NCBI GenBank assembly: GCA_031308135.1
Contig: JAHLJT010008756.1
Span: 137,007,775 to 137,071,774 of the forward strand
Direction of reading: 5' to 3'
DNA length: 64,000 nucleotides
Source of the DNA: Acheta domesticus
Lineage: Eukaryota > Arthropoda > Insecta > Orthoptera > Gryllidae
The position numbers were made by a program, and so were the translations under genes. Position 1 is the first letter of the stretch. Each line of letters starts with the position of its first letter. Below, piece after piece: positions 31,825 to 54,689 of this stretch. The notes under the pieces were generated by a model. It saw nothing but the letters and a program-made list of their open reading frames with translations, made no database searches and was not told where the DNA came from.

Positions 31825-32144
31825 GATTTGTCGACGTTCTGTTTGAACTCGGAGCGGTCAGTCATCAGGGCGTTCATTCACTCATCCCCATTGAAGAGAG
31901 AAGGAGAAATTAGCAAGGAGGATGACGTTTTATTTCATCTTGTTCACAATCAGAGTCTACCAAAAAACTTTTTTTAAAAAAGCAAAACTATTCTCGTTCA
32001 CTGACTTGCAGAGCAGTTTATTTTTGTTCCACATTGAATGAAGAATGATTTTTTTCATTGATATGAAAATTAATGTTGAAAAAATCTTGATCATTCGTGT
32101 ACACTGGCCTACATGCAGCAAGTCGTTGTGGAGACCAGGAGCAG

Positions 32145-32215
32145 GTTTGCCTTCGAACGTGAGTCAGTCAAGGTAACTGCTGAGCTACGCGAGCCGGTAA
32201 GAAGATGTTCACGAC
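32145..32215 (-). repeat. tRNA-like fragment, probably a SINE head
   Basis: The complement reads CGTAGCTCAGCAGTTACC, with CACGTTCGAAGGCAAACC about 30 bases on, giving A- and B-box spacing. The arms do not fold into a full cloverleaf, so I do not call a tRNA gene. Confidence 0.4.
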
Positions 32216-32270
32216 TGTTGATTCGGTCGAGCACGTGTTTGCCGGGTCACCTTTCAACGAGGCTAAACTT

Positions 32271-33058
32271 CAGTGGCGTAGCGTGACTCACACGTTTGGG
32301 GATGCTCAACAATAACACACAAAATGTCACTATCAACTACTTCGTCTAACAGTCGAACGCAACACAAGGCAGATACACTGGGTCTACTTCCACGATCTCG
32401 ATTGCTTACGACGGTGTAGGCGCTTCCCACAAAATCCTCACAGCAGTCAGGGCTGCCGATGTCTTGAAAGCAAATTATACAATGGCTCAGCTTTAATTCT
32501 TATACGCGAATGGCAATAAGACCATTTGTTAATTTATACATTGCAGACTTAAATAATATGTAATCTATTTAAGAGATAATACAATTTCTTGGATATTAAT
32601 TAAGAAATAGTAGTCAGGCACTATTTCTACAGTTTGTACCCATGACCAAGCGGGGACTCCCGAGTGAGAGAGAGAGAAAGATAATTTACTGAACGCCTGA
32701 AGTGTGCTGCGCTCTCGTGCACAAACGAGCTTCTTTCCGCAGTAGACGCTCTGGACGCTAGCGTAAAGCAGTCGGGTTTCTCAGGGCCAGGGATGAAGAG
32801 GGGAGAGGGGGACCTCGCCATCTGCGCATGCGTCATTGCTCGTCGCAATGTGGCGGCAGACGCTGAAGTATTTTAGCTTCCAACCAATCAGAGGCCAGCT
32901 TCAACAGCCCGCCGAATTCAATCATAGGAAATCAATTTAAAATTAATACAAAACGTGTTTCGCTCAACAGACCACTTGTAAGATTATCAATACAGTATTT
33001 AAGGTTCTTATATACGGGGATGCTCAGCATCTCAGCGTCCCCTGACGCTACGCCACTG
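32271..33058. mobile_element. hAT-type element, CAGTGGCGTA family (788 bp)
   Basis: The ends CAGTGGCGTAGCGTGA and TGACGCTACGCCACTG are inverted. A perfect 8-bp duplication CTAAACTT occurs at 32263-32270 and 33059-33066. The interior has no transposase. Confidence 0.9.
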
Positions 33059-33066
33059 CTAAACTT

Positions 33067-33984
33067 AGCCTGATCTGTTCTCGATTTAGGTGTATCCCTG
33101 AACAGTTGGTCGTGAAAATTGCTGAATGTGTTGATGTGAAATTTAGTACCCTAAGAACAGGAAAACTTCATCACAGCGAAACGATTATTGTGCATTTATC
33201 GTTATAATTATCACACTCGTGAATGGGACCCCACTCTTTAATATAAACGTAAATTTATTTTTACCTTTACGTGTCACACTAATTTTATTCACACTTACAG
33301 ATAAAATACACAAGATGAGTATAAATAGGCTGATTTAAACTGTCCTGAGATATATTTAGGGTCTACAAATTTATTAGCCCGACTAAGCTGCGACGGCCCT
33401 TACAGAGTAAACTTTAAAGCGCTCTATAACTTAAACTCTTAATCTGACGAAAAACTCTTGGGAGGCATATTTTGTAGGAAATTTCGTGTATTTGATTTTT
33501 CTATTAACACTTGTTTTCTAATAGTACGGATTCTCCGAGCCAAATACCAAAATTTTTTTAAAAAAACTTGTTTTTATCAAACTTTGCTCTGCTCTACCGC
33601 CTAAACCTTTCGTCTGACGAGAAACATCAAATAAACTTAATTTTGACCAAATTAAATGTTATTTATTTGTACATTTGATCATCTTTCACTAGTAGTACAT
33701 ACACTGCGTAGTTGTCTAGTTGTAAGCATGAAAGTATAAAATTAGCATTGTTTTCAGTTGTCATTTACAAGGTGCGCACATTTACGAAAATGAATATCCA
33801 GTTCAGCATCCCCAAAATATAAGGAACGATAGAGAAAACACGTTTATATATTCTTCCTATTTCCAAACTTATAGTACCATATTTTTTTCTGGTCTCCAAT
33901 ACTATAAATTTCGTCGCGCTCTACCACCTAAACTTTTCATTTGAACAAAAAGCCAAAAAAATAATTTGAAGGAAATTTTTTGTA
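33067..33984. other. no gene seen
   Basis: AT-rich sequence without recognisable exon. The phrase CTAAAC(C/T)TTTC(A/G)TCTGA recurs near 33603 and 33928, hinting at an old internal duplication. Confidence 0.4.
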
Positions 33985-34150
33985 AGTTATATACGTTTTT
34001 ATTTGAACAACTTTGCTTTTTCGCATAAAATTAGGTCGTAGTACAGAGAAAGAATTGTAATGCTGTAGACAAAAACGGCGATTTTTCGACAGAAAACTCG
34101 CACTGTGGGTTCCCCATACCGAAAACGTCTGAAGGGCTCTGCCGCTTCTC
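33985..34150. repeat. dispersed repeat Y fragment
   Basis: GAGAAAGAATTGTAATGCTG, CGGCGATTTTTCGACAGAAA and CCATACCGAAAACG words match 44401-44590 in the same order, and more weakly 7400-7450. Confidence 0.5.
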
Positions 34151-34178
34151 AGTGACGCCACCAAATAGGGATTGGACA

Positions 34179-34338
34179 TTCAGAGGCGTATCTAGGTATT
34201 CAGGCGCCCATGGCAAGCATAGAGTTTGCGTCCCTGTCAGGATACTTCAAATTAGGGTTTTTGTTATTTGTTATACCATGAATACTCTAAATAGCGCCCC
34301 TTGTGAGTGTCCGTTTCTGCATGGTACGTGCCATGCCT
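34179..34338. mobile_element. hAT-type MITE (relative of 21104), broken at right
   Basis: CAGAGGCGTATCTAGGTATT through GGTACGTGCCATGCCTCTG follows the 21104-21279 element closely. It is interrupted by the ATCGATG element that begins near 34340. Confidence 0.75.
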
Positions 34339-34436
34339 CTGGGGACATCGATAACAAAACATCCATTTTTTTCAAACATCGATTTTCCAATTTTAAAAGT
34401 GTATGTTCGAAATATACCAACCCAAAACAATGGATG

Positions 34437-34620
34437 ATCTTGGCTGAACCAGTTCGGCCCCCACCAATATATAAACCCGAGCGCTGACCATCCCGGCGCA
34501 TTCCAGCCCTGAGGAAGACCACGACAAGATGGTCGAAACGTCGGCAACACAGCCTTCGACGCGGCGTCACCCGGACAGCCAAGATCATCCACATGACTCC
34601 GGCCGCGGAAGCTTACGACT
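34437..34620 (+). mobile_element. Penelope pLTR-only insertion
   Basis: Direct repeats CCAAAACAATGGATG (34422-34436) and CCAAAACAATGAATG (34621-34635) flank it, 14 of 15 matching. The insert starts ATCTTGGCTG, inverted to CAGCCAAGAT at 34577-34586. It then reads TATATAAACCCGAGCGCTGA, the ribozyme-like motif and a tail ACTCCGGCCGCGGAAGC. The complement of that tail also starts the 24412 element. Confidence 0.8.
34509..34568 (+). ncRNA. hammerhead-ribozyme-like motif, second copy
   Basis: CTGAGGA, extra A, hairpin GACCA/TGGTC, GAA, ACGTCG...CGGCGT, C. Stem II differs in sequence from the 26230 copy yet still pairs, while the core and stem III are identical. That pattern points to a selected RNA fold. 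Confidence 0.5.
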
Positions 34621-35044
34621 CCAAAACAATGAATGTTTTCAAACATCGATGCCTGCAAAACTATTTTACAAACCTCTGACATCATTGTTCACATCCAGAG
34701 AGGAGGTCGATTTCATGTCACGGTGGGTAGTTCTGTGTATTCATTTGTAATTGATGTTTAACTGAGAAAACAAAGTAAAAAATGTAGAACCATTAACAAA
34801 CTTTATTACCTTATTAGATTGTACGAAAATAATAACTACATTTACCAACAAAAATTCGACTAACTTATTTTATCTCTTGGTAACTTGGTCGATCGCGTTC
34901 AAATTATCGATATGTGAAAATTATTATAGTTTTTAATTATTATATTTTAATTCAAAAATAAAAAATCAATCAAGTAAAAACTCGAGCTCAAAACATCGAT
35001 GTTAAAAAAAACATCAGCTTTAGTAAATCAATGTTAAGCAAATG

Positions 35045-35463
35045 CAGTGGCGTAGTTTCTGATGGTGTCACTTGGGACGAAGCTAATGGTGTCACCCCCA
35101 CCATGAATTAAGTATAAATTATCTATTGCTGCATTGATTGTACATTATTTTATTAAAAATACAAACATATTTGCACATGACAGTAATTTATAATATATTA
35201 AAAAATTCTATGTAATTAAGAATAATTGCAATTAAATCATAATCTATGCTTATGATTTAAATGTACACTTATTAAATTAATATAAATAATTTTTAACTAA
35301 AGCATAAAAATTATATAATTTCAATAATAACATTTTCAAACTACTAAAACTAAGAAAACTATTAATATACACAATTTTTAAGTAAATGATTTAAATTATA
35401 TAACTATAAAATAATTGGTGTCACCTGGGGCGCCCCCCGTGCCCCCCCCCAGCTACGCCACTG
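35045..35463. mobile_element. hAT-type element, CAGTGGCGTAG ends (419 bp)
   Basis: The ends CAGTGGCGTAGTTTC and AGCTACGCCACTG are inverted, with a second inverted block GGTGTCACTTGGG/GGTGTCACCTGGG. A perfect 8-bp duplication AGCAAATG occurs at 35037-35044 and 35464-35471. The middle is about 85% AT. Confidence 0.9.
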
Positions 35464-35528
35464 AGCAAATGGACGTTTGTATAAAAATATCGATATTTTG
35501 AAAACATGGACATCGAGGTCGCCTCCCT

Positions 35529-35849
35529 ACCGCGGAGTGGCTCCGTGCGAAGGCGCCCTAAATGTCAAAGAGCGGGGCTCCTCCGCAGCCGCTGCAGGAG
35601 AAAGCGGCAGCAGAGGAAAGACTTCTTGCGCCGCGTCAAGCGACGGACACGCGGTCGGAAGCGGGGGCGGGTGAGATACTGCGACTGCGCCAGCGCATTA
35701 AACGCTCGTTCAAAGTGCATCTTAAATGCTAACGTAACGTAAAAGCAGAAAAGTAATCGTGAAGGCGGAGAGGAGAACATTCGCAAGCTGCAAGTTTTGC
35801 ACGTTCACATCAACGTGACGAGAACAACTTACCATCGTGTACGGCAGCT
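35529..35849. other. GC-rich unique DNA, no gene recognised
   Basis: Overlapping arginine- and alanine-rich frames on both strands at 35480-35790 reflect base composition. No domain or splice structure is seen. Confidence 0.4.
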
Positions 35850-36218
35850 AGATTCAAAGAGTTTTCCGTGGGTTTTCCGATCAGTACCAGGCGAATGCCG
35901 GAGCAGTACCCTAACAAGCGGGCCGTGGACCATGCACGATCTTTCCTTCCTCTGCCTTGCCCTAACATCTCCACTTACTTACATGTCGTTACACTACATG
36001 TACTACACTACAACGCATGCCGGAAGACGGGTCGGGAGCTTAGAGCTTGTCCCGGCTGGGGCGGTGACCCTCTGGTGGGCGATACCTGGTTGGGGAAAAT
36101 CCCCGCAAGCCGACTGATAGGATGGCGTCAGATCTCACCATCCAGCAGAGGAAAAGATCCGCCTTCTCTCGATTAAAAAGCATGCACAACACTTACGGGA
36201 CTGATGATCTTAGCAGTT
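35850..36218 (+). mobile_element. SINE1 copy, 5'-truncated
   Basis: From AGAGTTTTCCGTGGGTTTTC through CCCGGCTGGGGCGGTGACCC to ACTTACGGGACTGATGATCT. The last tail bases are replaced by unique sequence. Confidence 0.8.
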
Positions 36219-38200
36219 GTGTACCATTCTAGTCTAAACGTATTGGTTAGACATGTCACGCCAATATCAAGTGTCTGAGAAAAAGGAACATGTGTTAAAT
36301 TTCTTACGCCGGGAAAAGCTGGCGTCAAATGTAAAGGAGACCGAACTTACATAATATTGCATTCAATCTGGAAATAAATTGTAACATACACAGCCAATAC
36401 TGTACTTAACATATTTAAATCTATCACTATATCAATATGTAAACTAATAGGTTCAGTATTTTCTTAATCATCTTCTGTTTGTAATTATCGTAGATGCACT
36501 TTGAGGGAGGAGTGTTGGTATTCTCTCTTTTCAGCAGCATTTAATTTGTGTCTTAACCAACGTGACTGCACATTGTGGAAGGTTATATTCTTCTTGACAC
36601 GTTATATTTCCTTTTTCTAAATACGTTTTTGTGGGAGTGTTGAAAGCAATTTAATCACTTCATCACAAAAAAAGTGCTTTGGCAATTGAAATTAAACAGA
36701 AATTCAACTATTTTCACGGTCATAAAGAAAGGAGGCATCCATCTGGTGTACAGAAACAAAAGCGTACCTTCATTATATTATCCGCTCTAAACGAGCTAAA
36801 TTACAGCCTTGTAGCACAGTTTGATCCTACCAATGGTGCAGCATCGGCTAAAATAAGAAGTTTGCACTGACTAATCAAATTAATTACACATGTTTGTAAT
36901 TCAAATTTTAAAACAAATTTAACTCTAAAATGTTCGCAACTGTTCAAAATTATAACAAATAAAACCAAAATAAAAAATGTAATTTACAATAAATTCAGGT
37001 TCAAAAACACCTTGAAATGTGAATTTAAGGTGATCTTCGCAACAGTAGAGTATAAATACTTGTTTTTGGTATGCTAGCATTATAAACTGCCTTTTCTGGT
37101 GCAAGAAATCGTTTATAATCTCCTAACGTTCATAACTCGCTCCTAACGTCGCTCATTTCAAAACACGTGCTCCTGCAATAAAGCTTAACGTTATAAACTA
37201 ATTGCATAAACTGCTATTTAGTACCCCATACTAAATGTACATCGCGGAAAGCCTCTCTGCCTCTCTGCTTTGCACAAGTTGGCCGCTCGAAGGATTTCAA
37301 CTTCTGAAGATTCTCCCTGCACTAAGACAATCGCTTTTGGGATCTAGACGTCTGTCGCGTGTAGAGCAGCCGTCGCCATCAAAACGGTAGTGCGGTGTAG
37401 GAGTTTGTGGTCTCCCTACTTCATTCATAAATTCTCAAATACTTTTATTCGGGCCGTATCTACGTTTTGCTTGAGTAACAGTATTCACGCAACCATATTC
37501 TTTAGCTAAATACAGACGTACTTTCTGGAAGATATTTTCTTTTACTCGAAATGTTCCTCTCAACCAGCGGCGGTTTCTTAGGGGAGGGAAGAACGGGAAG
37601 TTCCCCTCACAAATTTTCTTTTCTGAATGTAATTACCAAATGAATTTTCTGCTTCCATGTTCGCGGGCAAATTATTATCTTAGTAGATAGCTGTGAGTAA
37701 ATGTACACTTGGGGCTTTTCATCAACGTACGCTTTCAAGGGACGCGAACGGTCGCACATTGTGATTTCAAACTATCGAAATCACTTTGTGAAGGAACAGT
37801 CAGCAATCCAAACGTTCCTGTGTTGATATCTCCTGCGCGTCTGCGGCCACAGGAGGAACATTTTTGAATTTGAAAATCAATTCAATTGATTTTCTTGGAC
37901 TTTGATGGTTCGCGTTCGCACGGTTGCACTCAACGTGACGAGAAACATCGTAGCCTGTGCCCCTGTTCAAGACGCAACACACAATACAGTGTTGCATTGC
38001 ATGTGGTATTAAACGGCACGCAGGCGTCGCGCCCACGTGTTAGCTAGTGCAAAGCTTTTAATGCACTTCTTGCATAGGCGAAACTGCGTGGCAAGACAGA
38101 TATTCTCTAGAGTCAAGTGCCAGTGTAGAAATCAGGTCGTTGGCAAAGTAAACAATATTAAGGCGACCTATTATAGGCGCGATGTTGTTGAGAAGTTGCG
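36219..38200. other. unique AT-rich DNA, no gene seen
   Basis: No convincing exon. A 63-codon frame at 36679-36870 lacks recognisable motifs. A palindrome GAATTTGAAAATCAATTCAA / TTGATTTTC sits near 37865. Confidence 0.4.
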
Positions 38201-38207
38201 TTAAGTT

Positions 38208-38613
38208 GGACGGTGTTATGCATCAACCGCCTAAGCGCCATTTTTGAAAAAAATGAGATATGGACGCCATCGCTTGCATTGGACCAAGTTCTAAGCGTAC
38301 GCAAACTTTTGGCGTACAATCTGTAAAAATATCCTTATAATTAATGAAAAATGTAAACGCTATCAGTCACATCAGGGATTTTATGTTTTCACAAAAACCG
38401 GCTATAAAGCTAGATCTTCAAATCTGCTGTTCTTAATTTCACATTATGCAGGTAAGCGCCAGATATTCCTCTCATGTTTGTGTAGTTTGGCGCTTCAATG
38501 AATGAAATAATTAAATTACAGTTTTTAGAGCTGAAAATCGGGTAAAACCTTTGAACACGATTATTTCAAAACTTGTATGAAGTCGCATAGCCGGTTGATG
38601 CATAACACCGTCC
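38208..38613. mobile_element. MITE-D (GGACGGTGTTATGCATCAAC ends), compact copy
   Basis: The terminal inverted repeats GGACGGTGTTATGCATCAAC and GTTGATGCATAACACCGTCC are perfect over at least 20 bp. The 4-bp flanks AGTT occur on both sides (38204-38207, 38614-38617). It is collinear in inverse orientation with 41819-42729 and serves as its short reference. Confidence 0.85.
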
Positions 38614-38817
38614 AGTTGTCCCTTCATTGCCGCTAATCGGTTGTGCGTCCACACTTGATCAGTTGCACAACGGAATCTACTAATCAGGAACGTTTTCTGA
38701 ATTCCATTCCATGGACCCAAAACGACGTAACAGATGATAACCAAATCAAATGCACTTTTAGGGGAAGAACCACTTTTTATACTCCAATGGTTCCAAATTA
38801 TTCAGATGGCTGATATT

Positions 38818-39110
38818 TCGAGCTACTTAAAAGGAAATTTAAGGAAAGCGACAGACGTAGGATAGCGAGATGTAGGTCAGGCAGTGAAATGAGAGCGAGT
38901 AAATATTGAGGGAAAAAATGTAGGGTCTATGAGATGGAAGTGGAAGCTAGGGAACATATTTTAGAGAGATGTATGCTTTTTGAGGAAGAAAGAATATGGG
39001 CAAGATGGAATATTCAGGACAAGGTGAGGTAGTTATTAGGGGACAAAGGCGAAAGGATCAGTAGTTTGATAAATACAGGAAAGGGCATAGTATGTAGCAT
39101 ATTATAATAT
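38818..39110 (+). pseudogene. LINE ORF2 C-terminal zinc-knuckle relic
   Basis: One frame reads RVYEMEVEAREHILERCMLF, then EEERIWARW. This resembles the C-x2-C-H-x4-C knuckle at the end of non-LTR ORF2 proteins (CRVCG.E.ET.EHI.E.C), with the second Cys lost. Stops follow shortly. The upstream RT is absent. Confidence 0.5.
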
Positions 39111-40160
39111 TCTTATTATATGTTGTGTAAATGATGTATATGTGTATTATTGTGGTATGTGTATTGTTATTTCAACTATTGTTTTTTTTAAAAGTTGTAA
39201 TATACAATTCATTCATTCACTTTTTATACTCTGTTATTATTTTATGATCCCGCCTGAATTGATTTTTCAGATAATTTTTACCCCATATTTGTTTCCATTT
39301 GGAATTCTTGCGCTAGATGCTTCATAAAATCCCTCCTTCAGTTTCTTAAAATCTCTTGTAATCATCAGATTTCACATCTCAGTGACATGGGAGAACCTGA
39401 CAGAGTATTGATTGTTTTTATAAATTTATGATTTTTAATAGTTTACTTAGTTATTTCGTTTAAATAAGTTTATTTTTCTATTCAACAATAGTGGGGTTTG
39501 GGGGCAAACAGTTTTCTTTTTACCATTGGATGATATGAAAAACCGTTACACTGTTTTGAAACATTCGAATTTGAAGGCAAGATCTTTACAACGATGCTCG
39601 TATTAGATTTCATAATCCGCTGGTGAGTAGAGGTGAATTGTTTCCGTAAGAGCCGCCTGATGTGAAATAGAAACTACATTTTCGTTTGTTAACACTGAAT
39701 TTGGGTTTTAAAATGATGTTACTTTTTTACGTTTTAAAATGATAGGCATTTGATAAATAAATCTCTGAGTGTATTGCTTAGCAAAGTCTGAAGAGTGGAT
39801 AACATGTGCCTTGTTCCTGCAATTAGGCAGTTTGAGCATGTGCCCTCTTTTGAATTTTGTGCACCTGTGAACACTCGATAGATTTTGCTACAGACACCGG
39901 CAGTGACCACTACGTATTTCACGTTGCTCTGGTCACGATCTGCTGCACTCAGAGATTGCAGGAACCTGCCGATCACAGATACACGAATCGTGACAGTCCA
40001 GGTCAAATGTCACGAGAGGAACATCGGTACATGAAATTTCTCTCCATATGTTCATTGGAAAAGAATGATAACCTTCAATCTCCTAAACGTTAGTAATATT
40101 CATTCTAAGTTACCCCGTATCATTTTATTGGATTATTTTATAAGTGTATCGATTTGTTAA
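39111..40160. other. no gene recognised
   Basis: AT-rich. A 90-codon minus-strand frame at 39734-40006 has no motif I know. This interval directly precedes the first visible kinase exon, and I looked here for the preceding exon without finding one. Confidence 0.4.
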
Positions 40161-40162
40161 TA

Positions 40163-40343
40163 CAGTAAACCCCTCTTTGGCACGAACTCACTTAACACGA
40201 ATTTCGCCGTAACACGAACAAAAATGTCGGTCCCGGCGACGGATTACGGACATTTATAATACTCGGATAACACGAATGGATTTGTACAACACGAACTCCG
40301 ATAATTTCGGTCTCTTGGAATTCGTGTTAATGAGGGTTTACTG
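40163..40343. mobile_element. pogo-like MITE, 181 bp
   Basis: The ends CAGTAAACCCCTCTTTGGCA and TTAATGAGGGTTTACTG are inverted. A TA precedes the left end. CACGAAC/TTCGTGTT words repeat inside. It lies about 140 bp before the first visible kinase exon. Confidence 0.8.
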
Positions 40344-40392
40344 TGTTAGGAAGCACTGATTGGCAGGAATAAAAGCCCTTGAAATGGCAGAA

Positions 40393-40418
40393 CCCCCCCC
40401 CCCCCCCCCCCCCCCCCC
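40393..40418. repeat. 26-base poly-C run
   Basis: An uninterrupted C homopolymer 65 bp upstream of the kinase acceptor site. Such runs are error-prone in sequencing, which is relevant to the frameshift in the next exon. Confidence 0.9.
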
Positions 40419-40483
40419 GGAAAAAGATGAATTTTCTAAGCGTGTGGAACGGCGATGCAAGTTGCGGCGTGTTGGTGTTGCAG

Positions 40484-51630
<11,147 letters not shown>

Positions 51631-53113
51631 ATGCTTGGGATGTGCAAGTTTTGTCATAATACAAAGCATTAGAATTCTTAAATCTCATGGAACTAGTGCC
51701 TGATAGTGGGTAATCCACCGAAGGACCAGTGTGTAAATTTTAGAGTGAAATGACAGTTGTGCATAGTGAAAATACAGATATTTTAATTAAAAAAGATGCT
51801 AGTCATGTGTAGAACTAATATATCTTTTTAGACTTCTGAAATTTACTGCTTTGCAGTGCATTTTTTAGTATGAAGATGTGAATATGCAAAGATTATACTA
51901 CACCGTTCTTTGTATTTTTGTGAAGTAATTGTAGAAACTCTTGTAAAAAAAAAGCAATGTTGTGTGATATAGCTACTTGTTTCCATCAGTTAGACTATGG
52001 ACATGTTATACAGTAAAATTTAGTCAGCACATTAGTTAAGAACTGTTTTTTATTCCAAATGATAAGTCACTTAAACTATAAGAAACAATCTGAATGTAAA
52101 TTATTCAGATATAGGATTTAATTTATAAAATATAATTTTATATTTAATATTTGAGTCTTATGAATCGAAAGGATGATTAACACTCTTAGTGCCGGGCCCT
52201 GGAAATTGGGTTGTGCAATACGTCCCACAGAGTTTTTGTTTGGAAAAGATATGCATTTCTTATTGTTATGAATTAACCCCTAGTGAGTGTATTTTAGTAT
52301 TTGCCTCTGCAGCATTATTACATAAGTTTCCTATTATAACATGTCTTGTAAACATCATCAAAATTTATTTCAAGAAACAGAAAATAATATACTTTCTCTC
52401 TCTGTTGTATTTAACATACAAAATGCTGTTTTAATCTCAATATATCTTTTTGCTCCTGTGTGCAGCGAAAGTGCAATGTTCATGATCTCTGAATGAATTA
52501 TGTAGGAATGAACTGAATTGTATGTTTGGTTATATGTATATTATTTTTCTGTAAATTTAGCTCAATTTCTTCTAGTAGTAAACTTAGCTCAATTTCTTCT
52601 AGTATTTTAAATATTTTTTCACTTTCTCTTAAGTTTGTTTCTATGGATTTTTACTTTCTGAAGGCATTAGAAAGAAATGGAGCAAAAATTTTCTGTACTC
52701 TGAAGAATGAAAGATGAATTTTTGAGTATGATTTAAATAGGCTGTGGTTTAAACCATGATATATTTTAATTTAAGAATATTATAATTACATAGTTATTAC
52801 ATTCTAAAATCTTTGTTTTATCTTTCTTTACCTACAGTTTTTGGTTTCTCTTTTTGCTTATTTAATTCTTGTATAATTTATTAATAGAATGCTTTGATTC
52901 TCTTGCATTGTATTTCTGGCACTTGAAGAGAAATATATTTCAATTAATTAGTTGCAGTTTATTTGTAGTCTGTGATATATTTCAGCATTAAAGTAAGGAG
53001 AAAAAATGCAGAATATTATAAAAGAATGTTGTATGATATTCATTTCCTAGTGTATTTTATGCCAGCAATTCTTTTCTAGAGATACATTTGGCTGTTTATA
53101 GATTGTAAATAAA
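51631..53113 (+). other. probable kinase 3' UTR
   Basis: AT-rich sequence without splice sites or transposons follows the stop. It contains many ATTTA words and ends at the first good AATAAA (53108-53113). The exact cleavage site cannot be seen from sequence alone. Confidence 0.55.
53108..53113 (+). terminator. candidate poly(A) signal AATAAA
   Basis: The canonical hexamer in the context GTAAATAAAAATTATGAGAT, about 1.48 kb after the stop codon. I noticed no earlier canonical hexamer in the interval. Confidence 0.5.
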
Positions 53114-53765
53114 AATTATGAGATGTGAAATTCATCAGTCAATTGGTCAAACTAGAGAGAACATATTGTGTTGTTAGACATTTATGTGTTAACAAATGAG
53201 AGCCTTATGTGATGTAAATCAATGTATATATTAGATTTGAAGATGAAAAATATAATTGTATGACTGAATTCCAGACAAACATGAATTTCCAATCCTGTAA
53301 CATTAAGTAACACCCTTACCTCATCCTTTGAGTGTTTTCATTTATTATTTTGAACAATGCTTTTATTAAATCCACAAAATCTTGGTCCAAATCACATATT
53401 CACAGACATCAATTCTTTGGTTGTGTTTTAATTTATTTTTCACGTTTTCATAAATGTGAAGAAAATAATATGCTACTTGGGAATGCTGATGCTTTTGTAC
53501 TTGGTCTAATTCTAAGTAAAATAATGTGTGTGTTTTTTTTGTTTCGTTTTGTTTAGGGTAGGTGGAAATTTTCCGGAAGACGTGAGCAGCCCCTTCTACA
53601 TAGCATGTGGGATTTTAATCACTAAAACCAAACCTCCCTTCTCCTTCATCTTTTCTGCGAAACTGCGTATAGGCATTATATTGTGGATGACCCAGTCACA
53701 ACACGTATTTAATATATACTGGTGTTAGTTGAGTGGGATCATGATTCTTTTATCCTTTCTTTTTT
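53114..53765. other. no gene seen
   Basis: AT-rich unique sequence between the kinase 3' end and the LINE remnant. Confidence 0.4.
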
Positions 53766-54089
53766 CAGGTGTCTCAATTCAAGCAATACTTCTTGTGCAG
53801 ATTCACATCCCACCTTCCAACTGCTTTCAGAAGCAATCATAGGTTTTCTGGATTTATCTGACCTACCCCAAGCCTCTCATCGATAACTTGTCGTTGAGGA
53901 TCAAAATGCGGGCACTGTAAAAATACGTGTTTGGTGTCTTCAACAGCAGGTTCGCACTCTGGACAGTACACAGTACCAACCCGTTTGAATCTGTGAAGGT
54001 AGGCTCTGAAGCATCCATGTCCCACCAGAAGTTGGGTTGTGCTTTCGACTGATCCAAGATTTAACTGTAGGAATCAGTCAATAGTTAGG

Positions 54090-54478
54090 TGACCAGTCAT
54101 CTTTCTTTAGGGAGGACAGCCCTTCTTTTGTCGGTTCTGACCTTCCTTTTTGATATTTTAAGACTAATGTGTTAATCTAGTTAATGAAGTGAGAAATCAA
54201 GATTGAATGTTGATACACTAGCTGCAGCACTTAACATAAAATCCAATATGAAGGAGATTTCTTGCTCCGAAATTTCCAATATACTGTTAGAAAATGATAA
54301 TTGACAAAAAAAATGGAAAAATACCCGTTTAATTAAATAACTAAAAAGGATGTAAGCATACTTAGTACATTTTTGTTTGAATTAATACAATTTTTCATTT
54401 ATTTACGTTGTACTTTTTTCATAATTTTTTTTCGTCGTCCTTTTCACTTGTAAAAATATTGATCACTTTATCAGGTAG
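54090..54478. mobile_element. probable hAT-related insertion in the R1 element
   Basis: It interrupts the R1 frame between the EVAEWQPT-like region and the GHGCFRAYL block. Its left end, TTAGGTGACCAGTCATC, then AGGGAGGACAGCCCTTC, resembles the 4466 hAT element (ACCGTTCTCC, AGGAGGACAGTCCTTC). The right end and target duplication are unclear. Confidence 0.45.
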
Positions 54479-54689
54479 GCTGCCATTCAGCCACCTGTTC
54501 CGAGCAGTTTCGCATCTCGTCCTGCTTTTCGTAACGCCTTTGCCGTTCACGGGCCAATACTATCCATTGGGATCATCCCGGCCATGGCACAAACTGCTTC
54601 ATTAGAGACGGTGCGAAACGCACATGCCACCCTGAGCGCAGACAGCCGATATATTGACGCCATTCCTCTTACGTAGCTCATCGTGTCTG

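Larger units (their letters stand above)
34340..35528. mobile_element. hAT-type ATCGATG element carrying two nested insertions
   Basis: ACATCGATAACAAAACATCC at the left and ACATGGACATCGAGGTCGCC, then TCCCTA, at the right are the family ends. Many AACATCGATGTT words lie between. It is split by the Penelope fragment at 34437-34620 and the hAT element at 35045-35463, so only about 590 bp is its own sequence. Confidence 0.65.

Noticed and set aside
39734..40006. 90-codon minus-strand frame near the kinase as an antisense gene
   Set aside because: No motif, no splice sites and no repeat homology. Left as chance.
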